NCBI GenBank assembly: GCA_947494435.1 | Contig: CANLUY010000002.1 | Coordinates: forward strand, 620,001 to 684,000 | DNA length: 64,000 nt | Direction of reading: 5' to 3' | From: an uncultured Litoreibacter sp. | GTDB taxonomy: Bacteria > Pseudomonadota > Alphaproteobacteria > Rhodobacterales > Rhodobacteraceae | Shown here: positions 29,620 to 39,977 of the stretch, piece after piece | Layout of the letters: the number at the start of each line of letters is the position of its first letter | Numbering within the stretch: the first letter of the stretch is position 1 | Made by a program: the position numbers and the translations under genes | Notes under the pieces: generated by a model | Seen by the model: only the letters and a program-made list of their open reading frames with translations | Told to the model about the DNA's origin: nothing | Databases searched by the model: none

Positions 29620-31182
29620 CTATTCCCATTCAATAGTTCCGGGCGGCTTTGAGGTGATGTCGTAGGTGACCCGGTTGATCCCAGGCACTTCATTGATAAT
29701 TCGCGTCGCGGTCTCACCAAGGAATTCGTGGCTGAAAGGGTAATAGTCGGCCGTCATGCCATCAACGGAGGTCACTGCGCGCAGCGCGCATGCGAAGTCG
29801 TAAGTGCGTCCGTCACCCATAACGCCAACTGTGCGGACAGGAAGGATAGCAACGAATGCCTGCCAGATATCGTCGTAAAGACCATGCTTTCGAATTTGAT
29901 CAATGTAGACGGCGTCAGCTTCGCGCAGGATGTCGAGTTTTTCGCGCGTGATCTCGCCGGGGCACCGGATCGCAAGGCCGGGGCCGGGGAAGGGGTGACG
30001 ACCGATAAAAGACTTGGGCAATCCCAGTTCAACACCTAACGCGCGCACTTCGTCTTTAAACAACTCGCGCAAAGGCTCGACAAGCTTCATGCCCATCTTT
30101 TCAGGCAGTCCGCCGACATTATGATGCGACTTGATTGTCACCGATGGACCACCAGAGAAGCTCACACTTTCAATCACATCAGGGTACAGCGTCCCTTGCG
30201 CAAGGAAATCTGCACCGCCGATCTCTTTTGCTTTCTGCTCGAATACATCAATGAACAGCTTGCCGATTATTTTGCGCTTCGTCTCTGGATCGCTTACGCC
30301 GTCCAGCTGTCCAAGAAATAACTCGCTCTCATCCGCATGGATGAGCGGTAAGTTATAATGCTCGCGAAACATCCCAACGACTTCTTCGGACTCGTTTTTG
30401 CGCATCAGACCATGGTCAACGTAGACACATGTCAACTGCTCGCCGACAGCCTCATGGATAAGAACTGCTGCAACAGAGGAATCGACGCCCCCTGAAAGTG
30501 CGCAGATGACCTTGCCGTCGCCAACCTGCTCGCGGATCGCAGCAATAGCCTGTTCACGGTAGGCGCCCATCGTCCAGTCACCTGAGAAGCCTGCCATTCG
30601 GACAAAGTTCTCATACAGCATCGCGCCATTAGGCGTGTGATGGACTTCTGGGTGGAATTGAACGGCGTAAAAGTTACGTGCGCGATCGGCAGTGATCGCA
30701 TAGGGCGCATTCGGTGATGTCCCGAAAACTTCAAAGCCCGGCGCGATTTTGGCGACATGATCGCCATGGCTCATCCAAACCTGCTCGCGCTCAGTCTGAA
30801 ACCAGCCCGCGAGCAATTCGAGGTCAGCATCAGATGGCGTAACGTAAGCGCGCCCAAATTCGGCGGTGCCGTGCCCACGTTCGACCTGACCGCCCAGCAT
30901 TTGCATCATCACTTGTTGACCATAGCAAATGCCAAGAATTGGCACGCCAAGTGTGTAAACGCTTTCTGGTGGGCGCGGACTGTCTGCATCTATGACGCTG
31001 CAAGGTCCGCCAGAGAAGATGACCGCTTTCGGCGAAAATGCCTTTAGGAAAGCGTCATCGACAGTGTTGAATGGGTGGATTTCGCAATAGACGTTTAGCT
31101 CCCTGAGACGGCGCGCAATGAGTTGCGTGACCTGAGAGCCAAAGTCGATGATGAGCAGGCGTTCGTGGCTTTTTTCTGTCAT
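29620..31182 (-). CDS. guaA: GMP synthase (glutamine-hydrolysing)
   Basis: [20 protein letters not shown]…GICYGQQ…[15 protein letters not shown]…C-terminal PPGTIEWE. Confidence 0.98.
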   Translation of the reverse strand: MTEKSHERLLIIDFGSQVTQLIARRLRELNVYCEIHPFNTVDDAFLKAFSPKAVIFSGGPCSVIDADSPRPPESVYTLGVPILGICYGQQVMMQMLGGQVERGHGTAEFGRAYVTPSDADLELLAGWFQTEREQVWMSHGDHVAKIAPGFEVFGTSPNAPYAITADRARNFYAVQFHPEVHHTPNGAMLYENFVRMAGFSGDWTMGAYREQAIAAIREQVGDGKVICALSGGVDSSVAAVLIHEAVGEQLTCVYVDHGLMRKNESEEVVGMFREHYNLPLIHADESELFLGQLDGVSDPETKRKIIGKLFIDVFEQKAKEIGGADFLAQGTLYPDVIESVSFSGGPSVTIKSHHNVGGLPEKMGMKLVEPLRELFKDEVRALGVELGLPKSFIGRHPFPGPGLAIRCPGEITREKLDILREADAVYIDQIRKHGLYDDIWQAFVAILPVRTVGVMGDGRTYDFACALRAVTSVDGMTADYYPFSHEFLGETATRIINEVPGINRVTYDITSKPPGTIEWE

Positions 31183-31354
31183 GCGCTTCCTCTAGGCGGA
31201 TGTGCTCAGAGGTGCAAGCGGGATGGCTCGCGCAATTACGATGTCTGAAAGAAGGGGCAATGTCGCTTTCCGGTCCCAAGGGACGGTTTCTGTCGATGTG
31301 GATAAGGACGTGGCGGCTATCACGGTGCCACAAGATTTGCAGGGGATAGAGCAA

Positions 31355-32899
31355 ATGAGCGAGACAGCGACAGCACCGAAACGTAGAGCCCGTGGTGGCG
31401 GAGGCGCTGCACGTCGTATGGCACGCACAGCTGTCAGTTTTGAAACCGCGAAATACATCGAGCGGAACATCCCCAATTTCGAAGTTCTGAACGAAGAAGC
31501 TCTTCAGATTATCGAGACAAACGCCGAAACGGTTTTGGCTGAAATCGGCGTGAATTTCGTTGATAATCCGGCTGCGTTAGATCGCTGGCGTGACGCCGGT
31601 GCGGACGTGGATGGAGAGCGCGTCCGCATTCCACGCGGACTTGCGCGGAAACTGTGTTCAACTGCACCTTCCATGATTACACAGCACGCCCGCAACCCAG
31701 CCCGAAACGTCGAGATTGGCGGGAACAATCTGGTCATCGCACCTGTCTATGGTCCGCCATTTGTACGAGACCGGGACGGCGGCCGACGGTACGCGACGAT
31801 TGATGACTTCCAGAAGTTCGTCAAACTTGGCTACATGTCCAAATGGCTTCATCATTCTGGTGGAACGGTTTGTGAGCCAACTGATATTCCAGTGAATAAG
31901 CGACATCTCGATATGCTCTACGCACATATGTCGCTGAGCGATAAGCCATTCATGGGGTCTGTAACTGAGCCAGAACGCGCGCAAGATTCGGTTGATATGT
32001 GCGAGATCCTGTTTGGCGGCCTAAATGATCGCACGGTCATGACGTCGCTGATCAATATCAATTCTCCGATGACGTTCGACTCCATTATGATGGGGGCGCT
32101 TGAGGTCTATGCGAAGGCCAATCAGGCCTGCATTGTGTCCCCATTCATTGTGGGGGGAGCTATGGCTCCGGTCTCTGTCGCAGGAACGTTGACGCAAGTG
32201 CTAGCGGAGGTTTTGGCAGGGGTTGCATATTCTCAATTGATCCGTCCGGGCGCGCCTGTGATCTTCGGTGCTTTTGTGACATCGATTGATATGAACTCTG
32301 GTGCCCCAACCTTTGGGACGCCTGAAGCCGCGCACATCACCTACGGTGCTGGTCAATTGGCACGACGTCTTGGGCTGCCGTATCGGTCAGCAGGATCGTT
32401 CTGTGGTTCAAAGCTGCCAGATGCACAGGCGGCGTATGAAACGGCGAACTCATTGAACATGGGGCTGCTGGCTGGTGTAAACTTCATGCTTCATGGATGT
32501 GGTTGGCTCGAAGGAGGTCTTGTTTCCTCCTTCGAGAAATTCGTAATGGATGCCGATCAACTTGGCGCATTGCACGGATTGGCGAAGGGTGTCTCTATCG
32601 ATGAAAACGCGCAAGCTATGGATGCGATTGCAGAAGTGGGGCCAGGTGGCCATTACCTTGGCTGCGCGCACACACAAGCAAATTTCAAAGAAGCATTCTG
32701 GCGTTCTGACTTGTTTGACTACAAACCATTCGAGACGTGGTCAGACGAAGGCGCGCGTGATACCGCGAGTCTTGCGTCGTCTCGGGTTGAAAAGCTCCTC
32801 GCTGACTACCAGCAGCCTATGCTGGACCCTTCAATAGACGAAGCATTGAAGGATTACATCCGGCAGAAAAAGGACTCAATGCCGGATGCGTTCGTCTAA
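31355..32899 (+). CDS. Trimethylamine methyltransferase (MttB) superfamily protein, no in-frame amber
   Basis: MttB-like fold sequence (YIERNIPNFEVLNEEALQIIETNAETVLAEIGVNF…); start placed at MSETATAPKRR. Confidence 0.88.
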   Translation: MSETATAPKRRARGGGGAARRMARTAVSFETAKYIERNIPNFEVLNEEALQIIETNAETVLAEIGVNFVDNPAALDRWRDAGADVDGERVRIPRGLARKLCSTAPSMITQHARNPARNVEIGGNNLVIAPVYGPPFVRDRDGGRRYATIDDFQKFVKLGYMSKWLHHSGGTVCEPTDIPVNKRHLDMLYAHMSLSDKPFMGSVTEPERAQDSVDMCEILFGGLNDRTVMTSLININSPMTFDSIMMGALEVYAKANQACIVSPFIVGGAMAPVSVAGTLTQVLAEVLAGVAYSQLIRPGAPVIFGAFVTSIDMNSGAPTFGTPEAAHITYGAGQLARRLGLPYRSAGSFCGSKLPDAQAAYETANSLNMGLLAGVNFMLHGCGWLEGGLVSSFEKFVMDADQLGALHGLAKGVSIDENAQAMDAIAEVGPGGHYLGCAHTQANFKEAFWRSDLFDYKPFETWSDEGARDTASLASSRVEKLLADYQQPMLDPSIDEALKDYIRQKKDSMPDAFV

Positions 32900-32917
32900 C
32901 TGAGCTGGCGTGTGATC

Positions 32918-33202
32918 TCAGATTGGTTTTGGCAGCAATCGACATTCAGCCATCAAAGCAACCAATAACTCGATATGCCGGGAGACGCGATAAGTCGCGT
33001 CACCCGACTTCCGTACTTCTTCGAGATGTTCTTCTTGAACGATGAGGTTCTCCACAATTGTCTTTGTATGGGCACGAGGGCTTTGCCCAGTAAGACGAGC
33101 AAGATCACGTTTCCGATTATAATCTGACAGGCCATGCCGTGCGGCGCGGACGAGAAGTTTTGGGCGACGAAGCGTCGCTAAAATGCTGTTGGTGTTAGTC
33201 AT
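32918..33202 (-). CDS. DUF6477-like small protein
   Basis: MTNTNSILATLRRPKLLVRAARHGLSDYNRKRDL; start moved to ATG 33202. Confidence 0.65.
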   Translation of the reverse strand: MTNTNSILATLRRPKLLVRAARHGLSDYNRKRDLARLTGQSPRAHTKTIVENLIVQEEHLEEVRKSGDATYRVSRHIELLVALMAECRLLPKPI

Positions 33203-33417
33203 TATTAATGTCCTGATTTGTCGCTTTCGCAGAGAAAACCAGTTCAAAATATGTCTTTTGCGCTGCTGTTGCTGCGCGATTGCACCGCCGTGCGCTGCGT
33301 TCACCATTGTTTACAATTTGGAAACAAAATCAGTCAAACCGAGAGCTTGTTAACTAAGATTAAAGATTTTGAGATGAGGTATTGGGCCGTTGTTATTTAC
33401 GACAGGGGTAGAAGCGG

Positions 33418-34563
33418 ATGAATATTATCACGCAAAATCAATTGGTAAAAGGTATGCCGAGCTGGTTGCCCACTCCGGTTCAGCGGTATTTGAAACATGT
33501 GGAGCATGGTTTGTCTCTAAGAGATGTCGCACGAGGGGATGGCTGTCATGCCTCAACTGTTTTGCGCCAGGTGCGTCGGTTTGAGAACCGGCGAGATGAT
33601 CCGCTCATTGATGAAGCATTGGATGGCTTGGGGGCATTGATGCGCTCTCCGAAGCATAAAGTTGTTAAGGAAGGGAAATATAAGATGAACGCCATGGCTC
33701 GGCCGCAAGCGCTGCCAGATGAGGATACTCTCGCTCGGGAAGCGCGGCGTATTCTGCGCCGATTATGTGAAACTGGGGCTGTGCTGGCTCTGGCTCCAGA
33801 ATTGGGCAAAGCAGTCGTGTTGCGTAGCCGATCTGATGCAGAGGCAAACGCAGCACCTGTGCGCACGGCGGTCGTTGATCGTGACGTTGCGCAGGCATTT
33901 GCTCTCAAGGACTGGATTTCATGTACTGGTTCTGGTCGCGTTGCCCGCTACTCAATAACGGCTGCCGGGCGGTCTGCATTGAAAAGGTATCTCGCAGAAG
34001 ACGTAAACCGGAGGCGAGATAAAGGTAATGAGGCGTCGGATCCCTTCTTGGAACAGCATATCGAATGGGGCGAGAAAGACGTGTCCGGCGATGGCCCGTC
34101 AAATACCAAAACAACGATGCGTTACAATGTCGCCGAAAGCCCCTTAACGATGTTGTCCCGACGCAAAGACCGCGATGGAAAACCCTTCTTGGACAATGAT
34201 CTGGTACAGGCCGGCGAGCGTTTCCGAGAAGACTTTGAGCTTGCGCATATGGGGCCACGCGTTGCCCAGAATTGGGATCGGTTTATGACGTCTGGTGATA
34301 GAGGTGCATTTGGTTCTGACGCTGGCATTGGTGAAGGACCACGGGCCGCGCGTGCTCGGATAATGGCTGCCTTGGATGACCTCGGACCGGGATTGGGCGA
34401 TATTATCATGCGTTGCTGCTGCTTTCTTGAAGGGCTTGAAGCTGCTGAAAAAAGGATGGGTTGGTCTGCTCGGTCGGGTAAGGTCGTTTTGCGGATCGCG
34501 CTACAACGGCTCCGTCGTCACTACGTGGACCGTCACGGCTCGGTCAGTGCCTTGATCGGATAG
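33418..34563 (+). CDS. DUF6456 domain-containing HTH protein
   Basis: N-terminal HTH-like region (LSLRDVARGDGCHASTVLRQVRRFENRRDDPLIDEAL) and C-terminal domain around PLTMLSRRKDRDGKPFLDNDLVQAGERFREDFELAHMGPRVAQNWDRF. Confidence 0.75.
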   Translation: MNIITQNQLVKGMPSWLPTPVQRYLKHVEHGLSLRDVARGDGCHASTVLRQVRRFENRRDDPLIDEALDGLGALMRSPKHKVVKEGKYKMNAMARPQALPDEDTLAREARRILRRLCETGAVLALAPELGKAVVLRSRSDAEANAAPVRTAVVDRDVAQAFALKDWISCTGSGRVARYSITAAGRSALKRYLAEDVNRRRDKGNEASDPFLEQHIEWGEKDVSGDGPSNTKTTMRYNVAESPLTMLSRRKDRDGKPFLDNDLVQAGERFREDFELAHMGPRVAQNWDRFMTSGDRGAFGSDAGIGEGPRAARARIMAALDDLGPGLGDIIMRCCCFLEGLEAAEKRMGWSARSGKVVLRIALQRLRRHYVDRHGSVSALIG

Positions 34564-34660
34564 ACACCGACAGCAAGTCGCGCAGATCTGGTATGCGTTC
34601 AGTTGCCTTGCTTCAGATGTCTTCGGACACTAGGTATGCGATAAGCAAAAGGACTGAGCC

Positions 34661-35617
34661 ATGCCGACACGCGACCTGAAAATCCCAGATCAACGCCACC
34701 CGGAAAAGGCACGCAAGCCAGACAATGCGCAGCCTAAAAAGCCATCTTGGATCCGCGTGAAAGCGCCAAGCGGGCAGGGCTATGCGGATACCGCTAAGAT
34801 CATGCGTGACAATAAATTGGTGACGGTCTGCGAGGAAGCAGGCTGTCCCAATGTTGGTGAGTGCTGGAGCCAAGGTCATGCGACCATGATGATCATGGGC
34901 GAGGTCTGCACGCGGGCTTGCACCTTCTGTAACATTGCGACGGGCAAGCCTCCGGAAGCGCTGGATGTGTTTGAACCGGGGCGCGTCGCAGACGCAGTTC
35001 AGAAACTAGGCCTCAATCACGTTGTGATTACGTCGGTTGACCGGGATGATATCGAAGATGGTGGGGCAGAGCATTTTGCGCAAACCATTCGTGCGATCCG
35101 AAAGCGCTCTCCTTCCACGACGATTGAAATTTTAACACCTGACCTCATTCGGTGTGACCCAAAAGTACTGGAACTTGTCGTTGAGGCGCGGCCCGATGTA
35201 TTCAATCATAATCTCGAAACAGTTCCGGGCCTCTACCCAGAAGTGCGTCCTGGCGCGAGATATTTCCATTCGCTAAGACTATTGCAGCGTGTGAAGGAGC
35301 TTGATCCGACGATGTTTACGAAATCGGGGATCATGGTTGGCCTTGGAGAGGATCGGCAATCGGTCATTCAAGTTATGGAAGATATGCGGGCCGCTGACAT
35401 CGACTTTCTGACAATTGGTCAGTATTTGCAGCCGACGCCGAAGCATCACCGTGTGGATCGGTTTGTGACGCCGGAAGAATTCGCCTCCTATGAGAAGGCC
35501 GCTTTTGGCAAAGGGTTCCTGATGGTGTCGGCCACTCCTTTGACCCGGTCCAGCTACCATGCAGGAGATGATTTCCAGCGGTTAAGAGCGGCCCGTCAGA
35601 AGAAGCTTGGCGTCTGA
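34661..35617 (+). CDS. lipA: Lipoyl synthase
   Basis: [41 protein letters not shown] radical-SAM clusters. Confidence 0.98.
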   Translation: MPTRDLKIPDQRHPEKARKPDNAQPKKPSWIRVKAPSGQGYADTAKIMRDNKLVTVCEEAGCPNVGECWSQGHATMMIMGEVCTRACTFCNIATGKPPEALDVFEPGRVADAVQKLGLNHVVITSVDRDDIEDGGAEHFAQTIRAIRKRSPSTTIEILTPDLIRCDPKVLELVVEARPDVFNHNLETVPGLYPEVRPGARYFHSLRLLQRVKELDPTMFTKSGIMVGLGEDRQSVIQVMEDMRAADIDFLTIGQYLQPTPKHHRVDRFVTPEEFASYEKAAFGKGFLMVSATPLTRSSYHAGDDFQRLRAARQKKLGV

Positions 35618-35618
35618 T

Positions 35619-35636
35619 CCCCGCATGCGGGGGATT
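35619..35636. repeat. 18-nt palindromic element CCCCGCATGCGGGGGATT, copy 1 (probable lipA terminator stem)
   Basis: Identical 18-mer also at 48099-48116; here it lies just after the lipA stop. Confidence 0.7.
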
Positions 35637-35683
35637 TTGTAAGGCATTGTTTTAAAACGGACCCTCGCAAAATTTACATTCTG

Positions 35684-36475
35684 TTAATCCGTCAAAACAC
35701 CTGCCGAACGGAGCTCGTTTTCGCTGGGAAACCACATATCATCATGTGAGACGGCGTAGGCGCGGTCGATGAAATCGGACTTAACCCCTTGCTCGATGAA
35801 CGTAGCCTTGTCGCGATCTTGTTCGTCCGTAGTGTTGAGCGTTTCGACGTAACTGATGAGCCGGTAGCCATGGAAACCGACACGGGCCTGTTTCGACATG
35901 GTACGATTTTGACCTGCGGCGAAGATCAAAGTGCAGGCAGATGTGCAGATATCTGAGACATGGGTGTCGAGTTTTGCTTCTCTGACCAAGCGCGCGATGC
36001 CGCGTGCGGCGGCGATGCGTCCGCCGCGACTGTCGAGGGTCAGGCGCTGCAAGTCTGGATGCGCCTGTAGCGTAGCCTGCATGGAAGCATAAGTGTTGAA
36101 GTTGATGTCTTCGTCTAGATGAGCGGATATGCCATCTGTCTTGAGAATTGGCCGTGCCGCAGGTGAGGGCGGTTCACGAAGAAGAGCGGCGGCCGTGCGG
36201 TTGATATCAGTGCTGAGCGCGAAACCGATTGCAATCATAGTGATCAGCGCCAAAAGCATCGACGCCAAGCCAGTGCCGGAAAGGCGGCGCGCGCGGTGGA
36301 TAAGCAAGAGTTGCCAGCCAAGCACAGCCAGGTCCAGACAGAGGATGGAAATCAAAACAACGTGCGATGGTTTGGTGGGGATCACCGTCCATATGGCAAG
36401 CATGGCCACTCGGCCAGTCACCAAAAGGGACAGCGCCCAGAGGACGTGTTGATCTATGCGCCCGCCACTGATCAT
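35684..36475 (-). CDS. Membrane-anchored ClpP/crotonase-fold-like protein
   Basis: N-terminal TM helices then LTLDSRGGRIAAARGIARLVREAKLDTHVSDICTSACTLIFAAG, ClpP-like Gly-rich and S-x-C-T-S-A motifs. Confidence 0.7.
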   Translation of the reverse strand: MISGGRIDQHVLWALSLLVTGRVAMLAIWTVIPTKPSHVVLISILCLDLAVLGWQLLLIHRARRLSGTGLASMLLALITMIAIGFALSTDINRTAAALLREPPSPAARPILKTDGISAHLDEDINFNTYASMQATLQAHPDLQRLTLDSRGGRIAAARGIARLVREAKLDTHVSDICTSACTLIFAAGQNRTMSKQARVGFHGYRLISYVETLNTTDEQDRDKATFIEQGVKSDFIDRAYAVSHDDMWFPSENELRSAGVLTD

Positions 36476-36513
36476 GATGTCAGCTTAAGCGAATTTCACC
36501 GATTTACGAACTT

Positions 36514-36690
36514 TTAACGCGGTAGGCGCGGGACCCGCTCGCGCTGCGCCCAGTCGGGCCAGCCGATGTAATGTTCAACAAATGCGACCACCAGACAGAG
36601 CACGATGATACCAACCACCAGCATCACCCGCTTTTCGGATGGCGGGTTGCGCACCCACATGGACGCCCTCATGAGCCAGCGGAAATTCAT
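36514..36690 (-). CDS. Small single-TM hypothetical protein
   Basis: MNFRWLMRASMWVRNPPSEKRVMLVVGIIVLCLVVAFVEHYIGWPDWAQ…; start chosen at ATG 36690. Confidence 0.6.
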   Translation of the reverse strand: MNFRWLMRASMWVRNPPSEKRVMLVVGIIVLCLVVAFVEHYIGWPDWAQRERVPRLPR

Positions 36691-36879
36691 TAGAATCTGA
36701 ACTTTCCCATTGCTTTGAAGTCCTATGCGCTCGGCAAAGTCAAAACTATGCACTCTAGTATTCGACACAAAGTTATCTCGAAGTTAGGCTCGGTGAAAGG
36801 CCGCTCTGCGGACGAAGCTGCCGTTGCGAAACTGGGTCGCTCTTTTACTCTTGGAACAACAATTGTAACTGTCTGCCTT

Positions 36880-37374
36880 ATGAAAATAGATATACGGCCT
36901 ATCAAAATTTCTGACGTTGAAAGCTACCATAGAGTGGTGGATGTCGTTGCGCAGGAGCGTAGGTATCTGCCAGCTCTTCAAGCACCCCCAATTGAAAGCA
37001 CACTCGAATTTGTGCGCAAGAACGTCGAAACAGGTCAATCGCAATTGGTTGCAGTCAGCGACGACGCGGTCGTTGGATGGTGCGATATACTCAAACGAAC
37101 AGAACCGATTAGGTCGCACGTCGGCGTCGTTGGTATGGGTTTATTACCTGCTTATCGGGGGCGTGGATTGGGCTACAGGTTGTTGGCGGACACTCTGGTG
37201 GATGCAAAAAGACATCGTTTCCACAGAATTGAACTAAAGGTGCGCGCCACAAACTCCCGTGCCATTCGCTTATATGAAAGCACGGGCTTTCGTCATGAAG
37301 GAACTTTAAGTGACGACGTGTTTTTGGACGGGAAATTTGACAGTACCCATTGCATGGCCTTCTTCCCCTTATGA
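36880..37374 (+). CDS. GNAT family N-acetyltransferase
   Basis: GMGLLPAYRGRGLGYRLLADTL acetyl-CoA loop; start chosen at MKIDIRPIK. Confidence 0.88.
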   Translation: MKIDIRPIKISDVESYHRVVDVVAQERRYLPALQAPPIESTLEFVRKNVETGQSQLVAVSDDAVVGWCDILKRTEPIRSHVGVVGMGLLPAYRGRGLGYRLLADTLVDAKRHRFHRIELKVRATNSRAIRLYESTGFRHEGTLSDDVFLDGKFDSTHCMAFFPL

Positions 37375-37483
37375 GAACCGTTCAGTGGTCACTTTTGGGC
37401 TCAAAGCGGTCATTTGCATCGCCAAGCTGGATGATGCGCTTTGATGCGGCGGGGCTGTATCTGATGTTGTTTTACGTAATCGC

Positions 37484-38032
37484 TCAATTCATTTCTTGGG
37501 TGAACCGCACCTTGCCGATGAAGGGCAGGTTGCGGTTGCGTTGCGCGTAGTCGATGCCGTAGCCCACGACAAATTCATCTGGAATCTCGAAACCCGTCCA
37601 CGTGGCTTTGATGTCGACCTCGCGGCGCGACGGTTTGTCGAGCAGGGCCACGGTTTCCATGCGGGCAGGTTCGCGGTTTTGCAGCAGTTTGACGACATGG
37701 CTGAGGGTGAAGCCGGTGTCGACAATGTCTTCGACAACCAAGACATCGCGGCCGTTAATTTCGCCGCGCAAGTCTTTGAGGATACGGACTTCTCGGGAGC
37801 TTTCGGTGCTGTCACCGTAGCTGGAGGCTTCTAGAAAATCGACCTCGACGGGCAGGTCCAATTCGCGCACCAGATCGGCGATGAAGACGAAAGAGCCACG
37901 CAAGAGACCGACAATGACCAGCTTGTCCGTGCCTTCGAACCGGTCATGAATTTCGACTGCCAGCTCTTCAATGCGTGCCGCGATAGACTTGGCCGAGATC
38001 ATTTGATCAATCTCGTATGGTGGATGAGACAT
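37484..38032 (-). CDS. hpt: Hypoxanthine phosphoribosyltransferase
   Basis: [25 protein letters not shown] motif; [23 protein letters not shown]. Confidence 0.96.
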   Translation of the reverse strand: MSHPPYEIDQMISAKSIAARIEELAVEIHDRFEGTDKLVIVGLLRGSFVFIADLVRELDLPVEVDFLEASSYGDSTESSREVRILKDLRGEINGRDVLVVEDIVDTGFTLSHVVKLLQNREPARMETVALLDKPSRREVDIKATWTGFEIPDEFVVGYGIDYAQRNRNLPFIGKVRFTQEMN

Positions 38033-38098
38033 GTTACCCCCTTGAACTTATCGTCTTATGCAACGAAAACGCGTCGAACGTCGACCCAAGGTTTAACT

Positions 38099-38542
38099 AT
38101 GCCCAGCCATTCCGAGACCCGCACACTGCCTTTTACGGCTGATCAAATGTATGAACTTGTTGCGGATGTTGCCAAGTACCCCGAATTTCTTCCATGGACA
38201 GCAGCGGCACGTATCACATCACGTGAGCCTCAGGGCCCCGTCGAGATTGTGATCGCTGATCTTGTGATCAGTTTTAAGGTTTTTCGTGAACGGTTCACAT
38301 CGAAGGTCACACTGGCTCCGGATGATATGCGGATCGACACAGAGTATCTTGATGGACCGATCCAGCATCTAGAATCTGTGTGGCAGTTTGCGGATGTGGA
38401 GGGTGGCTGCGAGGTCAGCTTTCAGGTTGATTTCGAGTTTAAATCCAAGCTGTTGCAAGGCGCTGCTGGCATGTTCTTCAATGAAGCCATGCAACGGATC
38501 GTGCGGGCGTTCGAGGCGCGCGCACAAGAGCTTTACGGCTAA
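38099..38542 (+). CDS. COQ10/RatA-type (START-like) ubiquinone-binding protein
   Basis: TRTLPFTADQMYELVADVAKYPEFLPWTAAARI. Confidence 0.88.
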   Translation: MPSHSETRTLPFTADQMYELVADVAKYPEFLPWTAAARITSREPQGPVEIVIADLVISFKVFRERFTSKVTLAPDDMRIDTEYLDGPIQHLESVWQFADVEGGCEVSFQVDFEFKSKLLQGAAGMFFNEAMQRIVRAFEARAQELYG

Positions 38543-38545
38543 ACT

Positions 38546-39424
38546 TTAGAGCGCGAGCAGGTAAGCTGCGATCGCATCCCGGTCTTCTTCCGTCAGCTTG
38601 GCTGTATTTTCGATCACATCGACCATGTGGCCGCCTGCTGTGTCGAATTCGGGCGTGAAGCCTGATGTGAGGTACTCGGCGATATCCGCTGCATTCCAGC
38701 CCAGTTTATCGGGTGTGATGGCCGGGACGCGGCCCTTGCCGGAAGGGTCAGGCGCGCCTTGCATCCATGCGCTGGTGTCCAATCCTCCCAATTGGTTGCG
38801 GGCGGTGTGGCATTCAGCGCAATGGCCCATTGCTTCGACAAGGTATCGTCCGCGCACCAATTGTGGATCATCTGTTTGCAGAACCCAATCGTCCTTCAGG
38901 AAGAGGAACTTCCAACCGCCCAAATTGCGCCGGATGTTAAAGGGAAACCCGACGTCGTGGGGTTGGTTTGGCGTGGCATCCGCCGGAAGCGTTTGCATAT
39001 AGGCGTGCAGGTTCACGGCATCCTGAAGCGTCATTTTGTTGTAGGTCGTGTAAGGGAAGGCGGGGAAGTAATGCTGTCCCTCGGGACTTGTACCTTTGAG
39101 AACGGCGGTCACGAACTCGGCTTGTGACCAGCCCCCGATCCCGTGTTCGGGGTCGGAGGAGATATTGGGCGCTTTGAATGTGCCAAAGGGTGATGGAAAG
39201 CTCTGCCCACCAGCGAGCGTGAGCTTTGCATCGTCTTCGGCTTTGGGCGCTTTGTGACAAGACGCGCAACCTGACGCGTTAAACACTGATTCTCCGGCGG
39301 CGGCGTCTGAAGAAAGGCTCGCAAGCTCTTCTTCAGAAACGGTTTCGGGAATTGTAGTGACCCAAAACACAATGCCGCCGATGAGGGCTAAAAAGACGGC
39401 CCAGCGAAATAAGCGTCCCATCAC
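38546..39424 (-). CDS. Membrane-anchored di-haem cytochrome c
   Basis: Two CXXCH motifs (CASCH, CAECH), N-terminal TM anchor. Confidence 0.9.
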   Translation of the reverse strand: MMGRLFRWAVFLALIGGIVFWVTTIPETVSEEELASLSSDAAAGESVFNASGCASCHKAPKAEDDAKLTLAGGQSFPSPFGTFKAPNISSDPEHGIGGWSQAEFVTAVLKGTSPEGQHYFPAFPYTTYNKMTLQDAVNLHAYMQTLPADATPNQPHDVGFPFNIRRNLGGWKFLFLKDDWVLQTDDPQLVRGRYLVEAMGHCAECHTARNQLGGLDTSAWMQGAPDPSGKGRVPAITPDKLGWNAADIAEYLTSGFTPEFDTAGGHMVDVIENTAKLTEEDRDAIAAYLLAL

Positions 39425-39430
39425 GAGCGG

Positions 39431-39895
39431 TTAGTTTTTGGGGCCGCGATAGGCTTTGTGACATGCGCCGCATGCCGCGCCTGCCGGCCCGATACCCGCC
39501 TGCAAAGCTTCCAAACCGTTGCCGGCAACATCTGCGAGCGCTGCTGCGGCGACAGCCATGTCTTTTCCTTTTTCGAAGGCACCGCCGCCATCGGTCCAGA
39601 TTTCAGCTTTGGCACGTGATCCTTCAACTTCGCCTTGCGCAGTGCCTTCTGGCCAATACGCGGATTGATCAAGTGCTGCCAGTGTGGCGAGGTTTTTGGC
39701 TGCTGAGGAGGCTGCCTCAGCATTATATTCTGTCGTTCCTTTGGCCATATCGCCCAGGATGCCGAGATTGAAACCGTACAGGCCCATATGCGCGTTGCGC
39801 GCTTTGACGGCAGGGTTGCCGCCATGTCCGCCTGCAAAAGCAACGGTGCCGATGGCTAGAGTGAGAGCTGTCAGTGAAATGGTGCTACGACGCAT
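39431..39895 (-). CDS. Cytochrome c' family protein
   Basis: Signal peptide, C-terminal CGACHKAYRGPKN. Confidence 0.9.
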   Translation of the reverse strand: MRRSTISLTALTLAIGTVAFAGGHGGNPAVKARNAHMGLYGFNLGILGDMAKGTTEYNAEAASSAAKNLATLAALDQSAYWPEGTAQGEVEGSRAKAEIWTDGGGAFEKGKDMAVAAAALADVAGNGLEALQAGIGPAGAACGACHKAYRGPKN

Positions 39896-39977
39896 AAATT
39901 TTGCCTCCAGAATACGTAGGTATACGAAGGTTAGCGCAGTTTCTCCGAATTCACCTCATCACTTTTTTCATTTCAAG

